Part shown: positions 1 through 9,296 of the stretch, piece by piece
How the letters are laid out: each line of letters begins with the position of its first letter
Numbering within the stretch: the first letter of the stretch is position 1
Assembly (NCBI GenBank): GCA_035621215.1
Contig: CP141729.1
Span: 2,440,944-2,504,943 of the forward strand
Source of the DNA: Oscillospiraceae bacterium MB08-C2-2
Lineage (GTDB): Bacteria; Bacillota; Clostridia; Oscillospirales; Ruminococcaceae
Reading direction: 5' to 3'
DNA: 64,000 nucleotides
Made by a program: the position numbers and the translations under genes
Notes under the pieces: model-generated
Seen by the model: the letters and a program-made list of their open reading frames with translations, nothing else
Database searches by the model: none
What the model was told of the DNA's origin: nothing

Positions 1-2127
1 GGGCTGGAAAAACTGGTTACCGAAAACAAACGGGGGCTGTTTGCCATTTCGGTGGCAATCTGCGCCATGGTGAACTACTGGTTCTTCATCGGCGAGGTTG
101 TTTTTGTGATTTTGTATGTGATTTTCCGCAGCCGCTCTGTGGATTGGAAAATGAACCTGAAAACTTTTTCGTGGATTGCGGCGGAATCGGTTTTGGGGGT
201 GGGGCTGGCGATGATGGTGCTGCTGCCCTCGGTTCTGGCTCTGATGGGCAACCCCCGCACCGGTGCCGATTCCCTGCTCACCGGGTGGAATTTCTGGCTT
301 TATTCCCATGGGCAAAGACTGCCGGCGATTTTATCCAGCCTGCTGTTTCCGGCCGATATGCCGGCACGGCCCAACTTTTTCCCCGATCATGGGGCAAAGT
401 GGTCCTCCCTTTCCGCATGGCTGCCGCTGGTATCTGTAAGCGGTGTGGCCGCCTTTTTTATGCAGAGCAAGAAAAACTGGCTCAAAAGCATTCTGACCTG
501 CTGCCTTATTCTGGCGTTGGTTCCCGGACTGAACAGCCTGTTTATCCTGTTTAACCACTCTTATTATGCCCGCTGGTTTTATATGCCCATTCTGCTTATG
601 TGTGTGGCCACCGCTGTGGCGCTGGAGCGGGCGGAGGAGGATAACCGCCTTTATGAGAAATCGGTGCGGGGGGTCTGGCTGGCCACCTTTGTGGTTACCT
701 TCATTATTGGGCTGACCCCTAAATTTATGGAGATGGATGACCCTGACCATGTGCAGTCTTCCTTTGGGAAGCTGATCGGCCTGCCGGGAAATCAGGATAT
801 TTCCTTCGGTCTTATGGGAGACGCAGAGCTTTTCTGGGGCTGGGTTATGGTTGCCATGGCTGGGCTGATTCTTACCCTGATCATTATCCGCCAAGCCAGC
901 AAGCCCCACTTTGCCAAAAAGCTTGGCGCCTGCATCGGAGTAGCGGCCATTGTGGTCAACATCATTACCATTGCCAACGGCTGGATTGGCTCCAGACGCT
1001 CGGAAGAGCTGATTGAAACCCAAATTGAGGGGCGGTATGAGCTGGAGCTCCCCTCGGAGCCCTTCGCCCGCACCGATGTTTACAAAGGTTCGGACAATGC
1101 GGCTATGTTCTGGAACCTGCCCAACATACAGGCTTTCCATTCCATTGTGCCTTCTTCTTTGATGACCTTTTACCCGGAGGTGGGAGTGAAGCGGGATGTT
1201 TCCTCCAAGCCGGAAACACGCTACTATGCCCTGCGCCCTTTGCTTTCGGTTCGCTGGCTGTTTATCAAGGATACAGAAGATGATCAATCCCCTATGCCTG
1301 GTTACCAATACTACGATAACCAGCTGGGTTACAATATTTACGAAAACGAATACTGGCTCCCCATGGGCTTTGGCTACAACCAGTACATGCTCCGGGAGGA
1401 TTTTGATGCGGAAACCCACGAGCATCGGGGCCAGCTTCTGCTCCGGGGGATTTTGCTGGAGGAAGAAGCCATTGACCGCAATCTGGATATCCTCACACCG
1501 CTGGATATCCGGGAGCTGACTGATTTTTCCCAGACCCGGTATGCAGAGGATGTGCTGGCCCGCCGGGAGCAAAGCGCCTATGACTTTGCCATTGACAATA
1601 AGGGCTTTACCGCCCGCTCCAATCTGAGCAGCGATACCCTCATGTTCTTCAGTGTGCCGTATGAAAAGGGCTGGAGCGCTACCGTCAACGGTGAAGCGGC
1701 TGTGGTGGAAAATGTCAGCATCGGCTTTATGGCTGTGCGGGTTCCCGCCGGGGAATCGGTGATTCGCTTTAATTTCACGCCGCCGGGCCTGGTTCTCGGT
1801 GCGGGGGTTACGCTGGTTTGCCTGATTCTGCTGGTGGTTTATATGCTGGTTTTCCGCCGTATGCGCAAAAAGGAGCCCCAGGCGGAGCCCTCGGTGGCAC
1901 AGCGGCTGTTAACTGGCGAGACTGTGCGTATGGAGTGGGATCTTTACAGCGAAACCTTTGGGGATTCCGAAACCCGCCGGGAGGAGCTCCAAAAAACCCT
2001 CAACGAAGCGGATCATCACCATATGCCCCACCAATTGGATGAAGAGGAGCAATCCTTTCATTTTGAACTTAACACAGAAGTTTCCGGCGAAGCCGACCAG
2101 CAGCCGGAAGAGGGAGACAAGCAATGA
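1..2127 (+). CDS. YfhO family multispanning membrane protein (5' end outside window)
   Basis: The frame is open from base 1, so the start lies upstream; about 708 residues are visible. There are repeated hydrophobic segments, a large soluble middle part, and near the C terminus a beta-rich stretch (EKGWSATVNGE, then VRVPAGES) followed by one membrane helix and a charged cytoplasmic tail. This order is typical of YfhO proteins, which in Gram-positives are linked to glycosylation of lipoteichoic acid or other surface polymers using an undecaprenyl-linked sugar. The next gene, a GT2 transferase, overlaps its stop codon (ATGA), so the two are translationally coupled and probably work together. 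The sugar and acceptor cannot be read from the sequence. Confidence 0.82.
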   Translation, partial: GLEKLVTENKRGLFAISVAICAMVNYWFFIGEVVFVILYVIFRSRSVDWKMNLKTFSWIAAESVLGVGLAMMVLLPSVLALMGNPRTGADSLLTGWNFWLYSHGQRLPAILSSLLFPADMPARPNFFPDHGAKWSSLSAWLPLVSVSGVAAFFMQSKKNWLKSILTCCLILALVPGLNSLFILFNHSYYARWFYMPILLMCVATAVALERAEEDNRLYEKSVRGVWLATFVVTFIIGLTPKFMEMDDPDHVQSSFGKLIGLPGNQDISFGLMGDAELFWGWVMVAMAGLILTLIIIRQASKPHFAKKLGACIGVAAIVVNIITIANGWIGSRRSEELIETQIEGRYELELPSEPFARTDVYKGSDNAAMFWNLPNIQAFHSIVPSSLMTFYPEVGVKRDVSSKPETRYYALRPLLSVRWLFIKDTEDDQSPMPGYQYYDNQLGYNIYENEYWLPMGFGYNQYMLREDFDAETHEHRGQLLLRGILLEEEAIDRNLDILTPLDIRELTDFSQTRYAEDVLARREQSAYDFAIDNKGFTARSNLSSDTLMFFSVPYEKGWSATVNGEAAVVENVSIGFMAVRVPAGESVIRFNFTPPGLVLGAGVTLVCLILLVVYMLVFRRMRKKEPQAEPSVAQRLLTGETVRMEWDLYSETFGDSETRREELQKTLNEADHHHMPHQLDEEEQSFHFELNTEVSGEADQQPEEGDKQ

Positions 2128-3083
2128 ACCACACTTTGTATATCGTAGTGCCCTGTTATAACGAGGAGGAGGTTCTCGATGAAACCTCCCGCCGCCTGAA
2201 GGAAAAGCTCACCGGCATGATACAGGCCGGCAGTGTTTCACGGGAAAGCCGCATTCTTTTTGTGGATGACGGCAGCCGGGATAAAACCTGGGAGCTGATT
2301 GATGCACTGCACAGGCAGGACCCGATTTTTTCCGGGGTTAAGCTGGCGGGGAACAAGGGACACCAGAATGCGCTTCTGGCCGGGCTGATGACAGCCAAGG
2401 AAAGGGCGGATGTGGTGATTTCCATGGATGCAGATTTGCAGGACGACATTGACGCTGTAGACCGCTTTGTGGAGAAATACTACGAGGGCTGCGATATTGT
2501 TTACGGTGTGCGCAGTGAGCGCACCACCGATACTGCCTTTAAGCGGGGCACTGCACAGGGCTTTTACAAGATGATGGATGCTCTTGGGGTTAAAATTGTA
2601 TACAACCATGCGGATTACCGCCTCATGAGCCGCCGGGCACTGGAAGGGCTCAGCGAGTTCCGGGAGGTGAACCTTTTTCTGCGGGGTATTGTGCCGCTGA
2701 TTGGCTATAAAACCGCTACTGTGGAATATGCCCGTGGTGAGCGCTTTGCGGGGGAATCTAAATATCCTCTTAAAAAGATGCTGGCTTTTGCTATGGATGG
2801 AGTTACCTCTTTCAGCGTGAAGCCCATTGCATTTATTACCGGTGTGGGGGTTGTTCTGGCCGCTACCGGCGGGCTGTTCGGCCTTTATTCCCTGATTGCC
2901 AAGCTGGCGGGGTGGTGGTATCATCCCAGCTGGATACTGATCTTTTTGGTGTGGTTTATTGGCGGCCTTCAGCTTACGGCTTTGGGTGTTGTGGGCGAAT
3001 ACATCGGGAAGATTTATAAAGAGGTCAAGGCCCGCCCCCGGTATATTATTGAAACGGTGCTGGATCAGGAAAAGCAGGCATAA
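2124..3083 (+). CDS. GT2 glycosyltransferase, GtrB/DPM1-like with two C-terminal membrane helices
   Basis: 319 residues. The N-terminal GT-A domain has the start pattern YIVVPCYNEEE, a VDDGSRD loop and the metal-binding MDADLQDD motif near residue 95. Two hydrophobic helices follow, around residues 230-258 and 270-300. This architecture belongs to enzymes that transfer a sugar from a nucleotide donor to undecaprenyl phosphate at the inner face of the membrane. The ATG overlaps the stop of the YfhO gene by four bases, and a strong terminator follows directly, so the pair ends a transcription unit. A supply role for the YfhO protein is inferred from the pairing. Confidence 0.88.
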   Translation: MNHTLYIVVPCYNEEEVLDETSRRLKEKLTGMIQAGSVSRESRILFVDDGSRDKTWELIDALHRQDPIFSGVKLAGNKGHQNALLAGLMTAKERADVVISMDADLQDDIDAVDRFVEKYYEGCDIVYGVRSERTTDTAFKRGTAQGFYKMMDALGVKIVYNHADYRLMSRRALEGLSEFREVNLFLRGIVPLIGYKTATVEYARGERFAGESKYPLKKMLAFAMDGVTSFSVKPIAFITGVGVVLAATGGLFGLYSLIAKLAGWWYHPSWILIFLVWFIGGLQLTALGVVGEYIGKIYKEVKARPRYIIETVLDQEKQA

Positions 3084-3086
3084 GAC

Positions 3087-3129
3087 AAACGCCTCAGGCT
3101 GGATTTTTACAATCCGCCTGAGGCGTTTC
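3087..3129 (+). terminator. Intrinsic terminator after the glycosyltransferase
   Basis: Long inverted repeat (arms begin AAACGCCTCAGGC and end GCCTGAGGCGTTT, one bulged T, loop TTTAC) starting three bases after the stop codon. The right arm ends in TTT followed by CTGCTT, so the U tract is short, but the stem is very stable. Confidence 0.8.
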
Positions 3130-3209
3130 TGCTTGTGTTTATGAAAGAACAAAAAGACTTAGACGAATCTTTTATTCATTGGTGTTATCGAACAAACGGC
3201 AGACATGAC

Positions 3210-3279
3210 TATTCGTAATTCTTCCTGTGTCGAATTGACACAATCCGTAGGGAATATGGGGGGCATTGGATGCACCTTC
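3210..3279 (+). repeat. Family B dispersed repeat, truncated copy
   Basis: Shares CGTAATTCTTCC, GTCGAATTGA and ATATGGGGGGCATTGGATGC with the fuller copy at 14504-14613, but lacks the middle GCGCC hairpin and the right arm of the GGGGGCAT hairpin. It overlaps the last codon of the minus-strand lipoprotein gene. Confidence 0.6.
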
Positions 3280-3904
3280 ATTGGATTTGCTCAATAAAAT
3301 GGGTAATACCCGCCTCCATGGGGGCGGCTGTTTCCGTAGGGGCTGTGCCCATGGCAATCACAATGGCCTGCTCCTTTGCGGAGGGAATGGCGTAGGCCAG
3401 CAGGGAAGTGGTGGCTTCAAGGTTGTTATCTTCAGCCGGCTCCATGGTGACACGGATCTCATACACCGTTTTGCCGCCGACTTCTACAAAAGCTCCGGGA
3501 GGTGTTTCCTGCGGGATCATAGAGCCGATATATTGGCGAAGAACGGCATTGATTTCATCGGTGGCTTCGTTGCTTTGGCTGCCGAAGCTTTTGAGCTTTT
3601 CTGCCTCAGCCGACAAAACCAGTGCGACTATGCCGGTACGCTGGTTGTCGGGGTAAAAATAGGAGACAAAGCCGGGCATCTCCTGCTTGTTAAAGCCTTC
3701 AATTTCAGGATAGGGGAAGGTTTCGGAAATATCAGCCTCGGAAGAACCCTCCTGTGACGGAAGAGAAGTCTCAACGGCTGGTGGAAGGCTTTCTTCCAGC
3801 GAGGATTCCGCTTCCGAAGAAGAAGCAGCTTGGTTACTGGTGCTGCACGCTGCCAGAGAAAAGACAAGCAGCAGAGAGAGAACAAGGGTAATCCAGTTTT
3901 TCAT
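3278..3904 (-). CDS. Putative lipoprotein of unknown function
   Basis: 208 residues from the ATG at 3904, chosen because GGAGG lies just upstream; a GTG four codons earlier would put that site inside the gene. An N-terminal hydrophobic stretch ends in a lipobox (LAAC), so the mature protein should be lipid-anchored outside the membrane. A Ser/Glu-rich linker of about 40 residues follows, then a globular domain of about 140 residues with no motif I can name. It is monocistronic, with the palindromic element at 3951-4037 upstream. It resembles the small extracytoplasmic lipoproteins common in gut clostridia; no function is assigned. Confidence 0.72.
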   Translation of the reverse strand: MKNWITLVLSLLLVFSLAACSTSNQAASSSEAESSLEESLPPAVETSLPSQEGSSEADISETFPYPEIEGFNKQEMPGFVSYFYPDNQRTGIVALVLSAEAEKLKSFGSQSNEATDEINAVLRQYIGSMIPQETPPGAFVEVGGKTVYEIRVTMEPAEDNNLEATTSLLAYAIPSAKEQAIVIAMGTAPTETAAPMEAGITHFIEQIQ

Positions 3905-3950
3905 AGGTTCCTCCACAATAGGTAAAATTAAAATGTGCTTGAGATATTAC

Positions 3951-4037
3951 GCCCTGCGCATAAAGCGGTATAATATCTGCTTTGCAGTTATTATACCATA
4001 AAAGCGAAGCGTTATGGTATAATTGTGCATTTAGGGC
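3951..4037. promoter_or_regulatory. Palindrome-rich leader with two mutually exclusive hairpins
   Basis: Hairpin 1 (3967-3997) pairs GGTATAATA with TATTATACC. Hairpin 2 (3991-4021) pairs TTATACCATAA with TTATGGTATAA. They share the TTATACC arm, so only one can form. A weaker outer stem (GCCCT...AGGGC) encloses both. On the minus strand the segment also reads TGGTATAAT, a good extended -10 box, upstream of the lipoprotein gene. A related copy is at 51486-51545, upstream of another minus-strand gene. Confidence 0.5.
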
Positions 4038-4118
4038 GGAAGCGAACGAAGTGAGCGAATCGCCCTGCGCATAAGGCGGACACCATTCGAAAAAGGAAGC
4101 TGACAAAGAAAAGGCTGT

Positions 4119-4162
4119 AAAAAAGATAGGCACCACACTTTATGTGCGGCCCTATCTTTTTT
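4119..4162 (-). terminator. Terminator after the DUF4352-like lipoprotein gene
   Basis: AAAAAAGATAGG and CCTATCTTTTTT form a 12-bp stem with a smaller inner CACA/TGTG hairpin, 27 bases past the stop codon at 4189. A/T runs flank both sides, so it could act in both directions. Confidence 0.8.
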
Positions 4163-4188
4163 AAATCAGGCATAGTGCAGGCCGATTA

Positions 4189-4782
4189 TTAAGCCTTTGT
4201 TGTGGGATCCAGATCAAAGTAAAGGAAGAACACGTTGCCTTCTACATCGTCCTCGTAGTATTCCAGATAGCTGACGCTGTATTCGGTTTTTTCAGTGGCA
4301 ACAGGAACCTCAAAAACGCAGAGGGCTTCCAAGGTCTCGCCCTTTTTCATCACATACTCATCTTCCATCTGGCTTTCATGGAAGTTTGCTATAGGCAAAG
4401 AGAAGTCACCTTCATCATTCCACTGAATCTGGAACTCGTTGGCCCACATGGGAATTTCATCCCCAAAGGTGTTTTTGATCTTGACTTTGGCCACCACAAA
4501 GGTTGTGCCCTCAGAGGGGGATTGGCCCTCAAAGGTATCGGCATAATAAGCATCGGTGACCTCATAGGAAAAGAAAGCAGTGCTTAGGGTATCGCCCATA
4601 CGGCCATCCACATAGCCGCCTACTTCACGGCCATCGTCGGTGGTGGAAGCGCCTGTAGCACCGCTGCTGCTGGCAGAGCTGGGGCTTAGGGCTTCATCCA
4701 GTGCAGAAGAAAGATTGCTGCAGCCTGACAGCACAAGGCTCAGGCACAAAAGAGTGGTTGCGAGAAAAAGCGATCGTTTCAT
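4189..4782 (-). CDS. DUF4352-like lipoprotein
   Basis: 197 residues. The signal peptide ends in a lipobox (LVLSGC, Cys21), followed by a low-complexity Ser/Ala linker. From about residue 50 there is an Ig-like domain that fits the DUF4352/telokin-like pattern: GDTLSTAFFSYEV, then VAKVKIKNT and a WANEFQIQW stretch. Such proteins are extracytoplasmic and often bind partners through the Ig fold. The ATG has an upstream AGGAG about 8 bases away. It has its own terminator and is apparently a single-gene unit. The cellular role is unknown. Confidence 0.8.
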   Translation of the reverse strand: MKRSLFLATTLLCLSLVLSGCSNLSSALDEALSPSSASSSGATGASTTDDGREVGGYVDGRMGDTLSTAFFSYEVTDAYYADTFEGQSPSEGTTFVVAKVKIKNTFGDEIPMWANEFQIQWNDEGDFSLPIANFHESQMEDEYVMKKGETLEALCVFEVPVATEKTEYSVSYLEYYEDDVEGNVFFLYFDLDPTTKA

Positions 4783-4907
4783 TGTTTAATCTCCTATTAT
4801 ATGTACTCGTGCAAAATCCCGGCATAAGGGAAATATGCCGGGGCTTACTTTTTCATAATAGCATAAAATGAGAAAAATATCAACACAATATGACAGAGCT
4901 TTTCATG

Positions 4908-5564
4908 CTAATATGATATGACTATTCCCAGCAATTTTGCCAGTTCACAGGCCTGCATGGGAGAAACCTTTAGCCCTCTCAGCTCCTTTTCTGTAAAAAG
5001 TGACCCGGCGATATCGCTGTTGGAAACATCAACACCTGCAAGGGGTGTATGTTGAAAACTGACACGGCTCAGATTGCAGGAATCAAAGCCCAGAGCCTTG
5101 CCGGAAAGCTCATCCAGCCGAGCATCTGTCAGGGTGCAGGCTTCGAACCACAGTCCCTTGGCTCTTGCCTTGGTAAAGGTGGCATATTCCGCCACGCAAT
5201 CGGTGAAAATAGTCTGATGAAAGGCGGCTGCAAAAAGCAGGGTTCCGGTCAGCTTGCAGCCCTCAAAAACCACCTTGTTGAACACGCAGTCGGTAAATTT
5301 GGCGCCGGAAAGGTCACAATTTTTAAACAGGACTTGGTCAAAGGAGCTTCTTTGAAAGGAAGAGCCGGTGAGACGGCAATTTTCAAGCAGGCATTCCTTC
5401 CAATCCAGCCCTGCTAATGCAAGCTGGGGCTGGGAGAGCCGACTTAACTGGGTGTTCCATACATCTCCATCCTCCAAGGCATTTTTAAGAAAGGAATCAA
5501 AGCTCTCAGGCTCAACGGAAATGGGCTGGAAAGAAGTGAAATCGGGAAGGGCCGGTTTGAGCAT
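4908..5564 (-). CDS. Pentapeptide-repeat protein
   Basis: 218 residues from the ATG at 5564, which has AAGGAG nine bases upstream; the frame stays open further upstream but without a ribosome site. From about residue 50 to 190 the protein is built of A(D/N)LXX-type five-residue units such as CRLTG, CDLSG and CKLTG, with Cys often at the first position and Leu or Phe at the centre. These would form a right-handed quadrilateral beta helix. Family members include gyrase-protecting DNA mimics and many proteins without known function; nothing here selects between these. The stop codon is followed by A/T-rich sequence only. Confidence 0.85.
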   Translation of the reverse strand: MLKPALPDFTSFQPISVEPESFDSFLKNALEDGDVWNTQLSRLSQPQLALAGLDWKECLLENCRLTGSSFQRSSFDQVLFKNCDLSGAKFTDCVFNKVVFEGCKLTGTLLFAAAFHQTIFTDCVAEYATFTKARAKGLWFEACTLTDARLDELSGKALGFDSCNLSRVSFQHTPLAGVDVSNSDIAGSLFTEKELRGLKVSPMQACELAKLLGIVISY

Positions 5565-5583
5565 AGCAATACACTCCTTGTTA

Positions 5584-5627
5584 AGAAAAACAGGCGATGC
5601 CCTCCAGATAACCGGAAGGAATCGCCT
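5584..5627 (-). terminator. Terminator after gpmI
   Basis: Read on the minus strand: AGGCGAT and ATCGCCT arms with a partly paired interior (TTCC/GGAGG), followed by GTTTTTC. It lies between gpmI and the pentapeptide-repeat gene and separates their transcripts. Confidence 0.65.
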
Positions 5628-5671
5628 TTTCCGCACTTAGGCGGTTAAACATACAGAAGAAAAGGGGAAAA

Positions 5672-7189
5672 CTAGACGATCAGGGAGCGGCCGGTCATTT
5701 CAGCAGGTTGGGGCAGGCCCAAAAGCTGCAGCATAGTGGGGGCAAGATCGGCAAGACAGCCGCCATCGGTGCGCAGAGTGCAATCACGGCCCACTAAGAT
5801 CAAGGGGACAGGGTTGGTGGTGTGAGCGGTGAAAGGGGAGCCATCCGGCTCATACATCTGGTCGGCGTTGCCGTGGTCGGCGGTGATGAGAGCTACGCCG
5901 CCCATTGCGGTAATCTTGCTGACCACCTGACCCATGCAGTCATCCACGGTTTCCACAGCCTTGACAGCGGCATCAAATACACCGGTATGGCCAACCATAT
6001 CGCAGTTGGCAAAGTTAAGGATGATCACATCGTAGTTGCCGGTATCCAGTCTCTTGAGAACCTCCTCGGTTACCTCGGGGGCGCTCATTTCCGGCTGGAG
6101 GTCATAGGTGGCTACCTTGGGGGAAGGAATCAAAGCCCGATCCTCGCCTTCATAGGGGGCTTCCACGCCGCCGTTGAAGAAGAAGGTCACATGGGCATAT
6201 TTCTCGGTTTCTGCAATGCGCAGCTGGCGCAGACCCTTTTCGGAGATGTATTTTCCAAAGGTGTTGGCCAAAGACTGGGGATGGAAGGTCACATACACAT
6301 TGGGCATAGTGGCATCGTATTGGGTCATGCACACATAGTGGAGCTTTAGGTTGTCATCCCGGCGCTTAAAGCCCTCAAAATCAGGATCAACCAAGGTGCG
6401 GGTGATTTCACGGGCACGGTCGGGGCGGAAGTTGAAGAAAATAACGCTGTCACCAGCTTGGATATTGCCTTCCCGGTCGCAGACAGTGGGAACGATAAAC
6501 TCATCGGTAACCGAATCGGCATAGGATTTTTCCATCATAGCCACAGGATCGGTATCAAAGCTGCCTTCGCCGTAAACCATGGCGCTGTAAGCCTTTTCCA
6601 CACGATCCCAGCGGTTGTCACGGTCCATGGCGTAGTAGCGGCCGATGACCGAAGCAATTTTGCCCACGCCGATTTCCTGCATTTTTTGCTGAAGCTCGGC
6701 AATAAAGCCTTTGCCGGAGGTGGGGGGAACATCACGGCCATCCATAAAGCAGTGGACATACACCTTTTCCACACCCTGACGCTTTGCCATTTCCAGCAGA
6801 GCATACAGGTGGGAATTGTGGCTGTGAACACCGCCATCCGAAAGAAGGCCAAAGAGGTGCAGGCTCTTTCTGTTCTTGGTGCAGTTTTCCATAGCATCCA
6901 GCAGGGCTTTTTGTGTAAAGAAATCGCCATCCTTTATGGATTTGGTGATACGGGTCAGCTCCTGATAGACAATACGGCCTGCACCGATGTTGGTGTGACC
7001 CACCTCAGAGTTGCCCATCTGCCCATCGGGAAGGCCCACATCCATGCCGGAAGCACCGATCTGGATATTGGGGGAAGAAGCAAGAAAACGATCCAAGTTG
7101 GGCGTTTTAGCCGCCTTGACGGCGTTGCCGTATTCGCTGGGATTAAAGCCGAAGCCATCCATGATAATAAGAGCTAAAGGACTTTTCAT
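5672..7189 (-). CDS. gpmI: 2,3-bisphosphoglycerate-independent phosphoglycerate mutase
   Basis: 505 residues, normal length for the family, from the ATG at 7189 with AAGGAG upstream. It converts 3- to 2-phosphoglycerate in glycolysis using two Mn ions. The alkaline-phosphatase-like fold is visible: IIMDGFG at the start, the phosphorylated serine in [14 protein letters not shown] (Ser61), the substrate loop around [21 protein letters not shown], and the metal-binding C-terminal [10 protein letters not shown]. It follows pgk and tpiA on the same strand, but a repeat block of about 1.1 kb separates it from tpiA, so it may have its own promoter. Confidence 0.97.
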   Translation of the reverse strand: MKSPLALIIMDGFGFNPSEYGNAVKAAKTPNLDRFLASSPNIQIGASGMDVGLPDGQMGNSEVGHTNIGAGRIVYQELTRITKSIKDGDFFTQKALLDAMENCTKNRKSLHLFGLLSDGGVHSHNSHLYALLEMAKRQGVEKVYVHCFMDGRDVPPTSGKGFIAELQQKMQEIGVGKIASVIGRYYAMDRDNRWDRVEKAYSAMVYGEGSFDTDPVAMMEKSYADSVTDEFIVPTVCDREGNIQAGDSVIFFNFRPDRAREITRTLVDPDFEGFKRRDDNLKLHYVCMTQYDATMPNVYVTFHPQSLANTFGKYISEKGLRQLRIAETEKYAHVTFFFNGGVEAPYEGEDRALIPSPKVATYDLQPEMSAPEVTEEVLKRLDTGNYDVIILNFANCDMVGHTGVFDAAVKAVETVDDCMGQVVSKITAMGGVALITADHGNADQMYEPDGSPFTAHTTNPVPLILVGRDCTLRTDGGCLADLAPTMLQLLGLPQPAEMTGRSLIV

Positions 7190-7373
7190 GATAGTATGCT
7201 CCTTTCGGAAATCAAGATAAAATAACAGTGTGATATGCAGGAAACCACAGGAAAAGAACCTGCAGGACTTCAAACAGATCGGTTTGAAGCCTCCCGCCTA
7301 ATTCGCTGAAAAAGATAAAAAGCGGAGAAAGGCCGTCAGCCTCCCCCCGCAAAGACGCTTACTTTTCTTTTAG

Positions 7374-8347
7374 AATAAAGAAAAGGTTGCAAAAGAAAAC
7401 CAACTCAAGCTTTGCTTTGTGGAATTGGCATCCAACACATTAAAGAGCAATGGGAATTTTATCGGTACTTTTGCCCTAATTGCAAAACAAGCTGACAAAA
7501 GGTCCGCCATTGAGCACAAGGGCAAGGATTTTACTGACAAAGCCTCCCCATCGAGTGCGAAGCAAACGGTTTCTTCTCACTTAAGCCTGAGGTAAGAGAC
7601 GAAGTCTCCCTGCGCTCATGCCGCGCAGACTGGCACAACCTTTCTCTGCAATGAGAAAGGTGGCAAAGAATTGCCAAGGGGGGGTGAATCCTCCCTTGGA
7701 ACCCGCCCCGGCCCAGATTCAGCAGAGTTGGATGCGTTCAGCTTAGGTCGTGATTGTGACGCACGGGCACCCTTTCTTTTAAGAAAAGAAAGGTAACAAA
7801 GAAAAAGGCTTGCCTTAATTGTAAAATAAGCTGACAAAAGGTTCGCCATTGAGCACAAGGGCAAGGATTTTACTGACAAAGCCTCCCCATCGAGTGCGAA
7901 GCAAACAGTTCCTTTTCACTTAAGCCCGAAGAAAGAGACGAAGCCTCCCTGCACTCATGCCGCGCAGACTGGCACAACCTTTCTCTGCAATGAGAAAGGT
8001 TGCAAAGAATTGCCAAGGGGGGTGAATCCCCCCTTGGAACCCTCCCCTGCCCAGATTCAGCAGAGTTGGATGCGTTCAGCTTAGGTCGTGATTGTGCCGC
8101 ACGGGCACCCTTTCTTTTAAGAAAAGAAAGGTAACAAAGAAAAAGGCTTGCCTTAATTGTAAAATAAGCTGACAAAAGGTTCGCCATTGAGCACAAGGGC
8201 AAGGATTTTACTGACAAAGCCTCCCCATCGAGTGCGAAGCAAACGGTTTCTACTCACTTAAGCCTGAGGTAAGAGACGAAGTCTCCCATCGAGCGCTGAG
8301 CAAACAGTTTCTACTCACTTAAGCCTGAGGTAAGAGACGAAGTCTCC
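7374..8347. repeat. Tandem repeat block of about 338-bp units containing family A sequence
   Basis: The sequence GCTGACAAAAGGT recurs at 7491, 7830 and 8168, a period of 338-339 bp. The first two units are nearly complete and nearly identical; the third is cut short and ends in a 60-bp tandem duplication (CCCATCGAG...GAAGTCTC) that runs up to the tpiA stop. Inside each full unit is a minus-oriented, 5'-truncated family A repeat with three recognisable hairpins (TTTCTTTT..AAAGAAA, CAAGGGGGG..CCCCTTGG, CTTTCTC..GAGAAAG). The open frames inside it are repeat artefacts and no gene is supported between 7190 and 8347. Confidence 0.85.
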
Positions 8348-9115
8348 TTATTTGCTGGCAGCAGCAACAATAGCGGCAAAATCGGGAGCCTTGAGAGAAG
8401 CGCCGCCGATGAGCCCACCGTCTACGTTGACCTTGGAAAGAAGCTCATCCGCATTTCCGGCGTTCATGGAGCCGCCGTACTGAATGGTCAGGCCTTCGGC
8501 TGCATCCTGATCGTAGAGCTTGGCAACAACAGAACGGATGTAGGCGCAAACTTCCTCAGCCTGCTCGGAGGTTGCGGTTTTGCCGGTGCCGATAGCCCAC
8601 ACAGGCTCATAGGCAATGATGATGTTTTTCAGCTCATCCTTGGAAACGCCGCCCAAAGCAATCTTGGTCTGGAGACCGCAGATTTCCTCTGTGATGCCCT
8701 GCTCTCTTTCGTTGAGCAGCTCGCCAACGCAAAGGATAACCTTGAGGCCTGCATCCAAAGCGGCACGGGTGCGGTCTTTGACAGTCTCGTTGGTTTCGCC
8801 AAAGAACTGGCGGCGCTCGGAATGGCCGATTACAACATAGCCGACACCCATTTCCACCAGCATGCCGGCGGAAATCTCGGCAGTAAAAGCACCGGAAGCT
8901 GCCCAGTGGCAGTTCTGTGCGCCCACCTGAATGTTGGTGCCCTTGACGGCATCCAGAGCGGTTTCCAGATTGGTGAAGGGAACGCATACGATCACGCCGC
9001 AGTCAGCATCCTTAACCAGAGGAGCCAGCTCGTTGATCAGAGCCTTGGCTTCGGGGCGGGTTTTATTCATTTTCCAGTTGCCGGCAATAACTGCCTGTCT
9101 TTTCTGCTTGTTCAT
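8348..9115 (-). CDS. tpiA: Triose-phosphate isomerase
   Basis: 255 residues from the ATG at 9115 (AAGGAGAG upstream). It interconverts dihydroxyacetone phosphate and glyceraldehyde 3-phosphate. All catalytic residues are in place: Asn13 and Lys15 in AGNWKMN, His98 in VIGHSERR, and Glu170 in AYEPVWAIGTGK, with the flexible loop 6 directly after. The C-terminal phosphate-binding GGS and GGA loops are also present. It lies 181 bases downstream of pgk on the same strand, so co-transcription is likely. Confidence 0.98.
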   Translation of the reverse strand: MNKQKRQAVIAGNWKMNKTRPEAKALINELAPLVKDADCGVIVCVPFTNLETALDAVKGTNIQVGAQNCHWAASGAFTAEISAGMLVEMGVGYVVIGHSERRQFFGETNETVKDRTRAALDAGLKVILCVGELLNEREQGITEEICGLQTKIALGGVSKDELKNIIIAYEPVWAIGTGKTATSEQAEEVCAYIRSVVAKLYDQDAAEGLTIQYGGSMNAGNADELLSKVNVDGGLIGGASLKAPDFAAIVAAASK

Positions 9116-9191
9116 GGCACTCTCTCCTTTATGTTTACAGGGTTCAAGGTACGGACAGAACAGACGGAGGAGAAACAACGCCCTAAAGAGC

Positions 9192-9222
9192 AAGGCACGA
9201 AAAGCAAACGCTGTCGTGCCTT
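9192..9222 (-). other. Hairpin between pgk and tpiA
   Basis: AAGGCACGA and TCGTGCCTT form a perfect 9-bp stem with a 13-base loop, without a U tract on either side. It is not a standard terminator and may mark an RNA processing or stability site between pgk and tpiA. Confidence 0.5.
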
Positions 9223-9296
9223 AACTGCTGGATCAGGCAAGGCCTTCTCCGACTCTGAATTCTAAATTTATGCTTGCTGGAAAGGTCGAAAGAATA

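Noticed and set aside
4038-4080. Third hairpin in the competing-hairpin element
   Set aside because: GGGCG..CGCCC arms exist, but the interior does not pair and the copy at 51486 lacks it.
7616-8217. Two similar 87- and 115-codon frames on the minus strand
   Set aside because: They are the same frame read in two copies of the tandem repeat; no ribosome site and no likeness to proteins.
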